Below are positions 17,439 to 25,408 of a stretch of 34,817 nt of DNA, one piece after another. Position 1 is the stretch's first letter; every line of letters starts with the position of its first letter. The stretch is taken from assembly GCA_903832775.1 (NCBI GenBank), contig CAILCX010000212.1, forward strand, positions 1-34,817, given 5' to 3'. The translations under genes were made by a program, and so were the position numbers. Source of the stretch: an uncultured Methylobacter sp. (GTDB taxonomy: Bacteria; Pseudomonadota; Gammaproteobacteria; Methylococcales; Methylomonadaceae). The notes beneath the pieces were generated by a model. The model worked only from the letters and a program-made list of their open reading frames with translations, was not told the origin of the DNA and made no database searches.

Positions 17439-18596
17439 ATGGAAAGAAGCGAAGCGATGGACTTTATGATTAAGTTGCTCAAACTTATGTTACATAAAGA
17501 GGGGTCTGATTTATTTATTACCGCCGGTTTTCCGCCGGCCATAAAGATAAAAGGCAAGATGACACCAATTTTGCAAAAACCCTTATCGGCTAGCGATGCG
17601 AAAGCACTGACGCATTGCATAATGAATCATAAACAGCTTAAAGAGTTTGAAGAAACCAATGAATGCAATTTTGCTATTGCTCCAGAAGGGTTATCGAGAT
17701 TTCGGGTTAATGCTTATGTACAGCAGGGTTCTCAAGGTTTGGTGATCAGGGTCATCGCTGCGGAATTGCCCAATTTTGATAAGCTAGGATTACCGCCTGT
17801 TTTAAAAGAAGTCATGATGGCTAAAAATGGTCTTATCATCATGGTGGGTGCTACAGGTTCGGGCAAATCGACTTCCATGGCCGCAATGATAGATCATCGC
17901 AATGCCAATAGTTACGGTCATATCATCACCTTGGAAGACCCCATTGAATATGTCCACGCCCATAAAAACTGCGTAGTCATGCAACGCGAAGTTGGTGTAG
18001 ACACCAAGACTTGGGAAGCCGGTTTACATAATACTTTACGTCAAGCGCCAGATGTTATTGTTTTAGGCGAGATTCGAAGTGCAGACATTATGACTTATGG
18101 GCTGGAGTTTTCTCAAACAGGGCATTTAGCGCTGGCTACCTTGCATGCGAACAATGCCAATCAAGCTATAGACAGGATATTAGGTTTCTTTCCGATGGAA
18201 GCCCAGGCAAAACTGATGCAGGACATCGCTGTTAATTTGCGCGCCATTATTTCCCAGCGTCTGGTTAAAACAGTTGATGGTGGGCGATGTGCGGCTATTG
18301 AAATCTTATTAAATACACCGTTAATTTCAGATTATATTGCAAAAGGTGAAGCTGCCAGCATCAAGCCACTCATGGCAAAATCTCGTGAATTGGGTATGCA
18401 AACTTTTGATCAGTCTTTATTGGAACTCTATAAGGCTGGCAAAATTGATTATGACGAAGCTTTAAGAAACGCTGATTCCCAAAATGAATTACGTCTACAG
18501 ATAAAACTCAGCTCTGGTGAAGATAGGTCTCACGGTGGACTTTCTTTGCAAGCAAAAGAACAAAGCGAGGAGGAAAATGATAATGATGCCGGTTGA
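17439..18596 (+). CDS. pilU: PilT/PilU-type pilus retraction ATPase, most like PilU
   Basis: The product has 385 residues. Walker A GATGSGKS is at 137-144, the Asp box ITLEDPIEYVHAH at 163-175, Walker B VIVLGEIRS at 206-214 and the His box GHLALATLHANN at 228-239. The N-terminal DLFITAGFPPAIKIKGKM and the acidic C-terminal extension after residue 350 fit PilU better than PilT. PilU works with PilT at the inner-membrane base of the pilus to power retraction under load. AAAGGTG precedes the ATG. It stands alone here without pilT and far from the minor pilin operon. Confidence 0.9.
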   Translation: MERSEAMDFMIKLLKLMLHKEGSDLFITAGFPPAIKIKGKMTPILQKPLSASDAKALTHCIMNHKQLKEFEETNECNFAIAPEGLSRFRVNAYVQQGSQGLVIRVIAAELPNFDKLGLPPVLKEVMMAKNGLIIMVGATGSGKSTSMAAMIDHRNANSYGHIITLEDPIEYVHAHKNCVVMQREVGVDTKTWEAGLHNTLRQAPDVIVLGEIRSADIMTYGLEFSQTGHLALATLHANNANQAIDRILGFFPMEAQAKLMQDIAVNLRAIISQRLVKTVDGGRCAAIEILLNTPLISDYIAKGEAASIKPLMAKSRELGMQTFDQSLLELYKAGKIDYDEALRNADSQNELRLQIKLSSGEDRSHGGLSLQAKEQSEEENDNDAG

Positions 18597-18636
18597 TTAT
18601 CGGGTTGATTGAAATCCACTGTTTATCATAAGTCGG

Positions 18637-18642
18637 TATAAT
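18637..18642 (+). promoter_or_regulatory. candidate -10 element for the PP-loop operon
   Basis: A consensus TATAAT lies 32 bases before the start codon at 18675. No good -35 hexamer is present at 16-18 bases; TTGAAA at 18609 is 22 bases away. A weak or activator-dependent promoter is possible. Confidence 0.3.
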
Positions 18643-18674
18643 AAGGAATAATTCTAAATATTTTTGTAAGTGAT

Positions 18675-19721
18675 ATGAGTAAACAAAGAAAAGCAGTGGC
18701 ATTAATTTCCGGTGGTCTCGATTCGATGCTGGCGGCAAAAACTATTATGGAGCAAGGTATCCATGTCGAAGGCATTAACTTCTTTACCGGTTTTTGCGTA
18801 GAAGGCCACACACATGCCATCAGGGCTAATAATAAAGCCAAGCCCAAACGCAATAATTCGCTTTGGGTTGCCGAACAGTTGGGCATGAAGCTGCATATTG
18901 TTGATGTCATAGAAGAATATAAAAATGTTCTGATTAATCCCAAACACGGCTACGGCGCACACATGAATCCTTGTCTGGATTGCAAGATTTTCATGGTGAG
19001 CAAGGCCAAGCAGTGGATAGCTGAAAATGATTTTGACTTTATTATCACCGGTGAAGTAATCGGTCAAAGGCCGATGTCTCAACGTAAAGCGACTATGCCG
19101 ATCGTGGCTAAAGAGTCGGGCGCCGATGATTTATTACTGAGACCTTTATGTGCCAAGAATTTGCCCGCAACGCTCCCTGAACGGGAAGGCTGGGTAGATA
19201 GAGAAAAGCTGCACGATTTTACCGGCCGTTCGCGGAAACCGCAGATTTCGATGGCTGAAAAATTCGGTTTTGACGATTATGCCCAACCGGCAGGCGGCTG
19301 TTGTTTTCTGACTGACGCCAGCTATTCGGCAAAACTGGTTGATTTATGGAAAGCGCGTGACGGCGATAGACAATATGACCTTGATGATGTCATGTTGTTA
19401 AAAGTCGGACGACACATCAGACCAGAGCAAAATTTCAAAGTCATCATTGCTCGTGAAGAGGGCGAAGGCCGCTTCATGCAAGGTTATAAAAAAGACTTTA
19501 CTACACTGACTTGCGTTAGTCATCCCGGTGCTTTGGCGCTTGTTGATGGTTCGCCTTCGGCTGAAGATTTGTTCCTGGCCGCCAGAATTACAGCCCGCTA
19601 TGGACAAGGTCGTGACGCAGAGCAAGTCGATGTATGTATCGCCGGAAAGGACGGCTCGGAAATGATTATTCAGGTAAAACCGTTTGGCGTGGAAGAAATT
19701 CCGAAAGAATGGTTTATATGA
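18675..19721 (+). CDS. PP-loop ATPase, MnmA/ThiI-like sulfur-transfer enzyme
   Basis: The product has 348 residues. The PP-loop SGGLDS is at 12-17, the ATP-pyrophosphatase signature of thiouridylases. CxxC at C100-C103 (NPCLDCKIF), IITGEVIGQRPMSQ and a second cysteine pair C209-C210 (PAGGCCFLTD) follow. Three spaced cysteines of this kind either carry persulfide or bind an iron-sulfur cluster in TtuA/TtcA-like enzymes, so a thiolation reaction on tRNA or a small molecule is likely. It is not orthodox MnmA: the order and C-terminal part (from about 240) differ. The stop overlaps the tusA start by four bases, implying that TusA supplies the sulfur. The substrate is unknown. Confidence 0.8.
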   Translation: MSKQRKAVALISGGLDSMLAAKTIMEQGIHVEGINFFTGFCVEGHTHAIRANNKAKPKRNNSLWVAEQLGMKLHIVDVIEEYKNVLINPKHGYGAHMNPCLDCKIFMVSKAKQWIAENDFDFIITGEVIGQRPMSQRKATMPIVAKESGADDLLLRPLCAKNLPATLPEREGWVDREKLHDFTGRSRKPQISMAEKFGFDDYAQPAGGCCFLTDASYSAKLVDLWKARDGDRQYDLDDVMLLKVGRHIRPEQNFKVIIAREEGEGRFMQGYKKDFTTLTCVSHPGALALVDGSPSAEDLFLAARITARYGQGRDAEQVDVCIAGKDGSEMIIQVKPFGVEEIPKEWFI

Positions 19722-19945
19722 ATAGAGAAACATTAAATGCGCGTCGACTGTTATGCCCGTTGCCGGTAATTCGTACGCAGGATAAAGTCAAACAGCTTAA
19801 AACGGGAGATCAGTTGGAAGTGATTTGTACTGATCCCGGCGTGATGCAGGACATACCGGCCTGGTGTCGTATCAATGGACATAAGGTGCTGGAAACTACT
19901 TCAGGCGATAATGAATACATTATAATTTTGGAAGTAGGCGCCTAG
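19718..19945 (+). CDS. tusA: TusA-family sulfur carrier protein
   Basis: The product has 75 residues, with the TusA CPxP motif at C13 (RRLLCPLPVIRTQDKV) and the second-half signature CTDPGVMQDIPAWCRINGH. The Cys carries a persulfide passed on to thiolation enzymes. The ATG overlaps the stop of the PP-loop gene (ATGA) and the TAG stop overlaps the GTG start of the next gene by one base. This tight coupling suggests it serves the PP-loop enzyme, though TusA paralogs have several partners. Confidence 0.92.
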   Translation: MNRETLNARRLLCPLPVIRTQDKVKQLKTGDQLEVICTDPGVMQDIPAWCRINGHKVLETTSGDNEYIIILEVGA

Positions 19946-21090
19946 TGGCTGAAGTTGTAGATGCCTTTAAAATGGATAAACTTAAAACCCGTGCCAGTTA
20001 TGTTGGAGCGGCTGTTAATATATTCCAGACACTGATTAAAATCGGTTTCGGGATTTTGGGGCAGTCTGCAGCGCTGGTGGCTGATGGTATTCATTCTCTG
20101 TCGGATTTATTGAGCGATCTTTTAGTGATTACCGCTGTTAGACTAGGTAGTCGTGAGGCGGATCATGATCATCCTTATGGCCATCGTCGTTTTGAAACCA
20201 TAGCAACAGTGATTCTGGGCGGCAGTTTAATCGCGATAGGCGGGGCAATTGCCTGGACGGTGATGGAACGTATGGCTCACCCTGAAAATCTACCGGTACC
20301 CAACAGTTTGTCACTGGGTGTCGCGGCGCTTTCGATTCTGGTTAACGAATGGCTCTATCAATATACCAAACGTATTGCTAAAACTACCCGCTCAAAATTA
20401 CTGTTGGCCAATGCCTGGCATCAGCGCAGTGATGCGATTTCGTCGTTGGTGGTTTTATTCGGTATTGGTGCGGTTATGCTCGGCTATCCTTTCGCTGACG
20501 CGGTTGCTGCCATCGTGGTTGCATTAATGGTGGCAAAAATCGGTTTGAATCTGATGCTTGAAAGCATTAAGGAATTGGTTGATACCTCTTTGCCGCCCAA
20601 GTTGGTTGCAGAGATCAGGGCAGCCATTCATGAGATTGATGGCGTTGAAGGAATTCATTTATTGCGTACACGACAAATGGGCGAGGATGCATTGATTGAT
20701 GCGCATATTGTCGTTGATCCTCGAATCACTGTTTCTGAAGGTCATATGATTAGTGACATCGTGAGGGATGATCTGATCAGGCGTTTTGATGACGTAATGG
20801 ATGTGCTGGTGCATGTCGATCCAGAAGATGACGAAAGTTTGCTTGATATTTCCAAACCACTGTCCCGCAGTGAAGTACAACGCTTATTGAATATTTATTT
20901 GTCGGATTTTCAGTCCTATATAGAAGATTTCAGAATTCATTATCTGGATGGACAGATTGAATTGGAAGTTATTTTTCCTTTTTCAGTGAGTGAACAGCCG
21001 CAACAGTTAGAAAAAATCAGAAAGCAATGCAAGCTGATGCGCATGGAAGTGAAAAAAATTGATAACGTATTTGTGTTTTTTAAAGTTTAA
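19945..21090 (+). CDS. cation diffusion facilitator (CDF) metal efflux transporter
   Basis: The product has 381 residues and starts with GTG, overlapping the tusA stop by one base. Six membrane spans fit residues about 18-200. The CDF signature ADGIHSLSD (46-54) supplies D47; the second half-site is H159 and D163 in AWHQRSD. The position four residues after D47 is Ser51 rather than Asp, so the metal preference may differ from YiiP-type zinc transporters. HDHPYGHRRFE (74-84) is a His-rich loop. The C-terminal cytoplasmic metal domain is followed by about 90 extra residues, making the protein longer than the usual 300. It exports divalent metal with proton exchange. Linkage to sulfur-transfer genes hints at iron or soft-metal handling, which is inference. 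Confidence 0.9.
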   Translation: MAEVVDAFKMDKLKTRASYVGAAVNIFQTLIKIGFGILGQSAALVADGIHSLSDLLSDLLVITAVRLGSREADHDHPYGHRRFETIATVILGGSLIAIGGAIAWTVMERMAHPENLPVPNSLSLGVAALSILVNEWLYQYTKRIAKTTRSKLLLANAWHQRSDAISSLVVLFGIGAVMLGYPFADAVAAIVVALMVAKIGLNLMLESIKELVDTSLPPKLVAEIRAAIHEIDGVEGIHLLRTRQMGEDALIDAHIVVDPRITVSEGHMISDIVRDDLIRRFDDVMDVLVHVDPEDDESLLDISKPLSRSEVQRLLNIYLSDFQSYIEDFRIHYLDGQIELEVIFPFSVSEQPQQLEKIRKQCKLMRMEVKKIDNVFVFFKV

Positions 21091-21101
21091 CGAGGTTTTA
21101 T

Positions 21102-22316
21102 ATGGCAGTAGGGCAGTGCAGTTTTCCGGTTATGCATCCAGTACCTGGCATCACGCTGGGTAGTGCGAATGCCGGCATTAAGCAAACCGTCAGGGATGAT
21201 GTTCTGGTGATACAAATGGCTGAGCAGTCAACTTGCGCCGCTGTTTTTACCCAGAATGCGTTTTGCGCCGCACCTGTTCATGTGGCCAAGGCAAATTTGC
21301 TTCATGCGCCGCGCTGGTTGTTGATTAATTCCGGCAACGCCAATGCAGGAACCGGCGAACAGGGAATGACGGATGCTTTGACTTCGTGTGCTTATCTCGC
21401 CGAAGTTGTTGGCGGTGTTGCAACTCAGGTTCTGCCTTTTTCGACCGGTGTCATAGGCCAGTCGCTAGCGATCGACAAGATTAAATCTGTTTTGCCGACA
21501 ATTATAAATAATCTGAGTCTTGATAATTGGACCAAGGCCGCGCAAGCCATTATGACTACAGATACTTTCCCTAAAGGCGTATCCAAAGTTATCGATATTG
21601 ACGGTCAAACCATCACCATCAATGGCATTTCAAAAGGTGCCGGTATGATTCAGCCGAATATGGCGACCATGCTGGGTTTTATCGCGACTGATGCAAAAAT
21701 CAACCAAAGCTTATTGCAGAACTGTCTGGCTTTAGCCGTTGAGCAATCCTTCAACCGCATCACGGTTGATGGTGATACTTCTACCAATGACGCTTGCGTA
21801 TTGATGGCCAGCGGTTGCTCGCTGGTTCCTGAAATTAAACAAGGCACCGAAACTTATCGTATTTTTTCGGATGCGGTGATGACTGTTTGCAAACAACTGG
21901 CAGAAGCCATTGTTAGAGATGGCGAGGGTGCAACCAAGTTGATGCGCATTGTGGTCGAGCAAGCAGCATCCGCGGAAGAAGCGGTGCGTGTCGGAAAAAC
22001 CATCGCTCACTCGCCGTTGGTAAAGACCGCTTTTTTTGCCAGTGATCCGAATTGGGGCCGCATACTCGCTGCCGTAGGGCGTGCCGGTGTCGAAAATATG
22101 GTCTTGGAACATGTTCAGTTGTATCTGGATGAGGTGTGCATTGTCAGAAACGGTGGTAGAGCCGATGATTACACCGAAGAAGCCGGACAGCAAGTTATGA
22201 ATCAGGAAGAAATTACCATAACCGTTAAACTGGGTCGTGGTTCAACTGTACAGGAAGTCCTGACCTGCGATTTATCTTATGAGTACGTAAAAATCAATGC
22301 GGAATATAGGACTTAG
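21102..22316 (+). CDS. argJ: bifunctional ornithine acetyltransferase / N-acetylglutamate synthase
   Basis: The product has 404 residues, normal for ArgJ. The self-cleavage site is Thr189 in GMIQPNMATMLGFIATDA; LLINSGNANAGTGEQGM, FSTGVIGQ and the C-terminal SDPNWGRILAAVGRAG also fit. It transfers the acetyl group from N-acetylornithine to glutamate in the cyclic arginine pathway. It follows the CDF gene by 11 bases, so it probably shares that transcript. ACGAGG supplies a ribosome binding site. Confidence 0.97.
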   Translation: MAVGQCSFPVMHPVPGITLGSANAGIKQTVRDDVLVIQMAEQSTCAAVFTQNAFCAAPVHVAKANLLHAPRWLLINSGNANAGTGEQGMTDALTSCAYLAEVVGGVATQVLPFSTGVIGQSLAIDKIKSVLPTIINNLSLDNWTKAAQAIMTTDTFPKGVSKVIDIDGQTITINGISKGAGMIQPNMATMLGFIATDAKINQSLLQNCLALAVEQSFNRITVDGDTSTNDACVLMASGCSLVPEIKQGTETYRIFSDAVMTVCKQLAEAIVRDGEGATKLMRIVVEQAASAEEAVRVGKTIAHSPLVKTAFFASDPNWGRILAAVGRAGVENMVLEHVQLYLDEVCIVRNGGRADDYTEEAGQQVMNQEEITITVKLGRGSTVQEVLTCDLSYEYVKINAEYRT

Positions 22317-22414
22317 AAGTAGGTGAAAGGTTCAAGGTTCAGGGCGAAAGGTTTTATTGTTCCCACGTTTCGGTTTAGGCATACGGTTTTGGATTTTTCA
22401 GCATCTACTAAGCA

Positions 22415-23338
22415 ATGACCATCCTCCAAGTTGCTGTAGGCGTTATAAAAAATTTCGAAGGGAAAATTCTAATTTCCCGACGTCATGAGTCTTCCCATCA
22501 AGGTGGTTTGTGGGAGTTTCCCGGCGGCAAGATTCGAGCATTGGAAACCCCAGAGTTTGCCTTGGCGAGGGAACTGAAAGAAGAACTGAATATTACCGTG
22601 ACCTTGGCAACGCCCTTGATTACGGTCAATCATCAATACCCTGATTTGGCCGTCCAGATTAAGGTTTTTTTGGTTGATCAGTTTTTAGGTGAAGCTCAAG
22701 GTTGTGAGGGTCAGGTAATCAAATGGGTAACACCTTCCGATTTTGAACAATATGACTTTCCAGCAGCCAATCAGCCGATTATTACTGCTGCCCGCTTGCC
22801 GCCTTATTATGCGATTTTAGATAACATCGAGCCGACCTTGTTACTGTCGAATTTGCAAAAAATATTGAACATAGGCGTCAAGTTGATCCAGGCACGCTTA
22901 AAAAATTTGCCAGCAGCCGACGTTACAAAGTTTATTGAACACGCTTATCCTTTATGTGAACAGCATCAGGCGTTGTTATTAATGAATTCTGCCGTTGACT
23001 ATGCTGGAACTGTTGATGGCCTGCATTTAACCGGACGTCATTTAATGGCCCTGGAACAGCGACCTGAAAATGTCAAATTGCTTGCCGCTTCCTGCCATAA
23101 TCTTGAGCAATTAAGGCACGCGCAAAACTTGGGAGTAGATTTTGTGGTATTGGGCCCGGTTATGGCAACCAAAACTCATCCCGGAGCTTCTTCGCTAGGC
23201 TGGACGGCATTTACCGAACTTGTTGCCAGAATTAATCTTCCTGTTTACGCCTTGGGAGGAATGACAACCGATTGTCTGCCGATTGCGAGGCAGAGTGGCG
23301 GACAGGGAATAGCTGCTGTCAGGGCATTTCTGGATTGA
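22415..23338 (+). CDS. MutT Nudix hydrolase fused to a ThiE-like domain
   Basis: The product has 307 residues in two domains. Residues 1-130 are a MutT Nudix hydrolase, with the Nudix box at 38-60 (GKIRALE, then ARELKEELNI); the usual Gly near its end is Asn59. MutT removes 8-oxo-dGTP from the nucleotide pool. Residues about 130-307 resemble thiamine phosphate synthase (TMP-TENI), with LGPVMATKTHPG and LPVYALGGMTTD near the C-terminus. This fusion is known in gammaproteobacteria, and the ThiE-like half may not make thiamine phosphate. The start has only a weak ribosome binding site. It lies 98 bases after argJ and 103 bases before the Ter cluster. Confidence 0.9.
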   Translation: MTILQVAVGVIKNFEGKILISRRHESSHQGGLWEFPGGKIRALETPEFALARELKEELNITVTLATPLITVNHQYPDLAVQIKVFLVDQFLGEAQGCEGQVIKWVTPSDFEQYDFPAANQPIITAARLPPYYAILDNIEPTLLLSNLQKILNIGVKLIQARLKNLPAADVTKFIEHAYPLCEQHQALLLMNSAVDYAGTVDGLHLTGRHLMALEQRPENVKLLAASCHNLEQLRHAQNLGVDFVVLGPVMATKTHPGASSLGWTAFTELVARINLPVYALGGMTTDCLPIARQSGGQGIAAVRAFLD

Positions 23339-23358
23339 CTCGAATTTACGAGTTACCT

Positions 23359-23398
23359 TTGCAAGTGCATTGTTAGCGGTTATCATTGCGCCGATAAC
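23359..23398 (+). promoter_or_regulatory. candidate promoter and operator of the Ter cluster
   Basis: TTGCAA (23359-23364) and TATCAT (23381-23386) are 16 bases apart, an acceptable sigma-70 pair 56-83 bases before the first terD-like start. An inverted repeat GTTATC (23379-23384) / GATAAC (23393-23398) covers the -10 element, a position suited to a repressor site. This is a pattern read by eye, not an established site. Confidence 0.35.
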
Positions 23399-23441
23399 TG
23401 ATCACGTATTTCGTTTGTTTCTATTTTAAGGAGGTTGCTTT

Positions 23442-24017
23442 ATGGCTGTTTCACTTACTAAAGGCGGTAACATCAGTCTGTCCAAGACCGATCCTACCCT
23501 TAAAAATCTGATTGTCGGTCTTGGCTGGGATGCTAGACCCACTGATGGCGCGGATTTTGATCTGGATGCCAGCGCCTTTATGGTCAAAGAAGACGGTAAG
23601 GTGAGATCCGACAGTGATTTTATTTTTTACAATCAAACCAAATCTACCTGCGGCTCGATAGAGCACACCGGCGATAACCGTACCGGTGCCGGTGATGGGG
23701 ATGATGAAGCCGTTATTGTGTTGCTCGATAAAATACCCGCAGATATTCAACGCGTGGTATTTGTTGTTACTATTCATGACGCAGAAGCACGTAAACAAAA
23801 TTTCGGTCAGGTATCAAAAGCTTATGTGCGGGTGGTTAATAAAGACTCAAATAGCGAAGTTGCACGTTATGATTTAAGCGAAGACGCTTCTATTGAAACC
23901 GCGATGGTGTTCGGTGAAATCTACAAGCATGGCGCTGAATGGAAATTTAAAGCGGTAGGTCAGGGTTATGCTGGCGGCTTGGCGGCTTTGGCCCGTCAAT
24001 ATGGAATTAATATTTAA
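23442..24017 (+). CDS. TerD-family stress protein, copy 1
   Basis: The product has 191 residues, full length for TerD. The N-terminal [34 protein letters not shown] and [12 protein letters not shown] are the conserved calcium-binding blocks of the family; [16 protein letters not shown], then [14 protein letters not shown] and [17 protein letters not shown] complete it. TerD proteins bind calcium and take part in resistance to tellurite and other stress, probably at the membrane with TerC. AAGGAGG before the ATG is strong. It is the first gene of the Ter cluster. Whether it is TerD or TerE by orthology cannot be decided here. Confidence 0.94.
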   Translation: MAVSLTKGGNISLSKTDPTLKNLIVGLGWDARPTDGADFDLDASAFMVKEDGKVRSDSDFIFYNQTKSTCGSIEHTGDNRTGAGDGDDEAVIVLLDKIPADIQRVVFVVTIHDAEARKQNFGQVSKAYVRVVNKDSNSEVARYDLSEDASIETAMVFGEIYKHGAEWKFKAVGQGYAGGLAALARQYGINI

Positions 24018-24055
24018 CATCATAAAAATACTTTAATAATAATCAGGAGAGAATC

Positions 24056-24631
24056 ATGGCAGTATCACTTAGCAAGGGCGGAAACGTTAACCTTAGTAAA
24101 GAAGTACCAGGTCTGAATAAAATCGCCGTTGGTTTAGGCTGGGATGCCCGTGCAACAGATGGCGCGGCGTTTGATTTGGACGCCAGTGTATTTTTGGTCA
24201 AACTGGATGGTAAAGTTCGTTCAGATAGCGATTTTTGTTTTTACAACAACAAAGTGGCAGGCGATGGTGCCGTTCAACATATGGGCGACAACACTACCGG
24301 CGTGGGCGATGGCGATGATGAAACGGTTAAGGTTGAATTATCAAAAGTTCCCTCAGAATTGGACAAAATCGTATTTTCCGTGACCATTCATGACGCCGAA
24401 GCGCGCAAACAGAATTTTGGCCAAGTCAGTCATGCTTTTATTCGTATTATCAACGAAGATGGCGGCGCAGAGATCGCGCGTTATGATTTAAGCGAAGACG
24501 CTTCAATCGAGACGGCCATGATTTTTGGCGAGATCTATCGTGTAGGTTCAGAGTGGAAGTTTAAAGCGGTTGGCCAAGGCTTTGCCGGTGGCCTTGGGCC
24601 TTTAGCCGGTTCTTTTGGCGTTAATGTTTAA
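24056..24631 (+). CDS. TerD-family stress protein, copy 2
   Basis: The product has 191 residues, the same length as copy 1 and closely similar throughout. It has the same blocks [46 protein letters not shown] and [14 protein letters not shown] 26-base stretch is identical in both genes (23865-23890 and 24479-24504) at the same codon positions, so they arose by tandem duplication. CAGGAGAGAATC precedes the ATG; nearly the same sequence precedes terB. Calcium ligands are retained in both copies. Confidence 0.94.
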   Translation: MAVSLSKGGNVNLSKEVPGLNKIAVGLGWDARATDGAAFDLDASVFLVKLDGKVRSDSDFCFYNNKVAGDGAVQHMGDNTTGVGDGDDETVKVELSKVPSELDKIVFSVTIHDAEARKQNFGQVSHAFIRIINEDGGAEIARYDLSEDASIETAMIFGEIYRVGSEWKFKAVGQGFAGGLGPLAGSFGVNV

Positions 24632-24681
24632 TTACTTTGGTCGATACACCAAGTAATTAAAAAACTATTTTTGTCTTTACC

Positions 24682-24729
24682 AATACACAAAGGGCACGAA
24701 GAAATAAATCTTCGTGCCCTTTGTGTATT
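24682..24729. repeat. perfect 21-base inverted repeat (hairpin) between terD-like genes
   Basis: Arms 24682-24702 and 24709-24729 are exact reverse complements around a six-base AATAAA loop. The stem is GC-rich in its middle (AAAGGGCACGAAG). There is no T-run after it, so it is not a classic terminator. It may be a dispersed palindromic element or an mRNA processing/attenuation structure separating two terD-like genes from the third. Confidence 0.9.
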
Positions 24730-24808
24730 TGGAACTGATATTCTTTTAAGCTTTTTGTGGCCCCCTGTTTTTGGTAAGTCTGCAAAAAAAATCATTAAGG
24801 TAATCTGT

Positions 24809-25402
24809 ATGGCTATTAATTTACAAAAAGGGCAAAAAATCTCTTTGTCCAAAGAATCCGGCGGTTCGTTGAGCCAAGTTGTAATGGGACTGGGTTGGGA
24901 TGCTAAAAAAGTCCAGGTCAGTATGTTAAAAGGCATGTTCGGCGGCGGTAAAACTGATGCTATCGATTTGGATGCTTCTTGTGTACTGTTTGACGATCAA
25001 AACAAAGTAGTTGATATCATCTATTTTGGACAGTTAAAAAGCCGTGATGGCAGTATTGTGCATACCGGCGACAACCGTTCTGGTGCGGGTGACGGAGATG
25101 ATGAGCAAATCAAGGTTGATCTGAATAATGTTCCAGAAAAGGTTAAATCACTGGTGTTTACCGTTAACTCTTTTTCCGGTCAAACGTTTAACGAAGTTGA
25201 AAATGCCTATTGCCGTATCGTTGACAGCAGCAATAATTCAGAAGTTGCCCGTTATACTTTAAGTTCGCAGGGCACGCATACCGCGCAAATCATGGCAAAA
25301 GTGTATCGTCATAATGGCGAATGGAAAATGCACGCGATTGGTGAAAATGGTGTCGGTCGAACTATTGATGCCTTGTTGCCGCAAATAGTTATCCATTTGT
25401 AG
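24809..25402 (+). CDS. TerD-family protein, divergent third copy (TerZ-like)
   Basis: The frame opens at 24671, but that start lies in the large hairpin. The ATG at 24809 has AAGG nine bases upstream and gives the family N-terminus MAINLQKGQKISLSKESGG, 197 residues in all. The conserved GLGWDAKK is followed by an insert (VSMLKGMFGGGKTD) before AIDLDASCVLFDD, as in TerZ/TerA-like paralogs, then [12 protein letters not shown]. The calcium-binding acidic residues are kept. The ATP-grasp gene starts seven bases after the stop. Confidence 0.92.
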   Translation: MAINLQKGQKISLSKESGGSLSQVVMGLGWDAKKVQVSMLKGMFGGGKTDAIDLDASCVLFDDQNKVVDIIYFGQLKSRDGSIVHTGDNRSGAGDGDDEQIKVDLNNVPEKVKSLVFTVNSFSGQTFNEVENAYCRIVDSSNNSEVARYTLSSQGTHTAQIMAKVYRHNGEWKMHAIGENGVGRTIDALLPQIVIHL

Positions 25403-25408
25403 GCATCA

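Noticed and set aside
21732-22193. 153-codon minus-strand frame inside argJ
   Set aside because: argJ is certain from motifs and length; the opposite frame has no supporting signal.
22320-22360. AAGGTTCAAGGTTC-like short repeats after argJ
   Set aside because: Only a GAAAGGTT octamer recurs within 25 bases; too short to call a repeat element.
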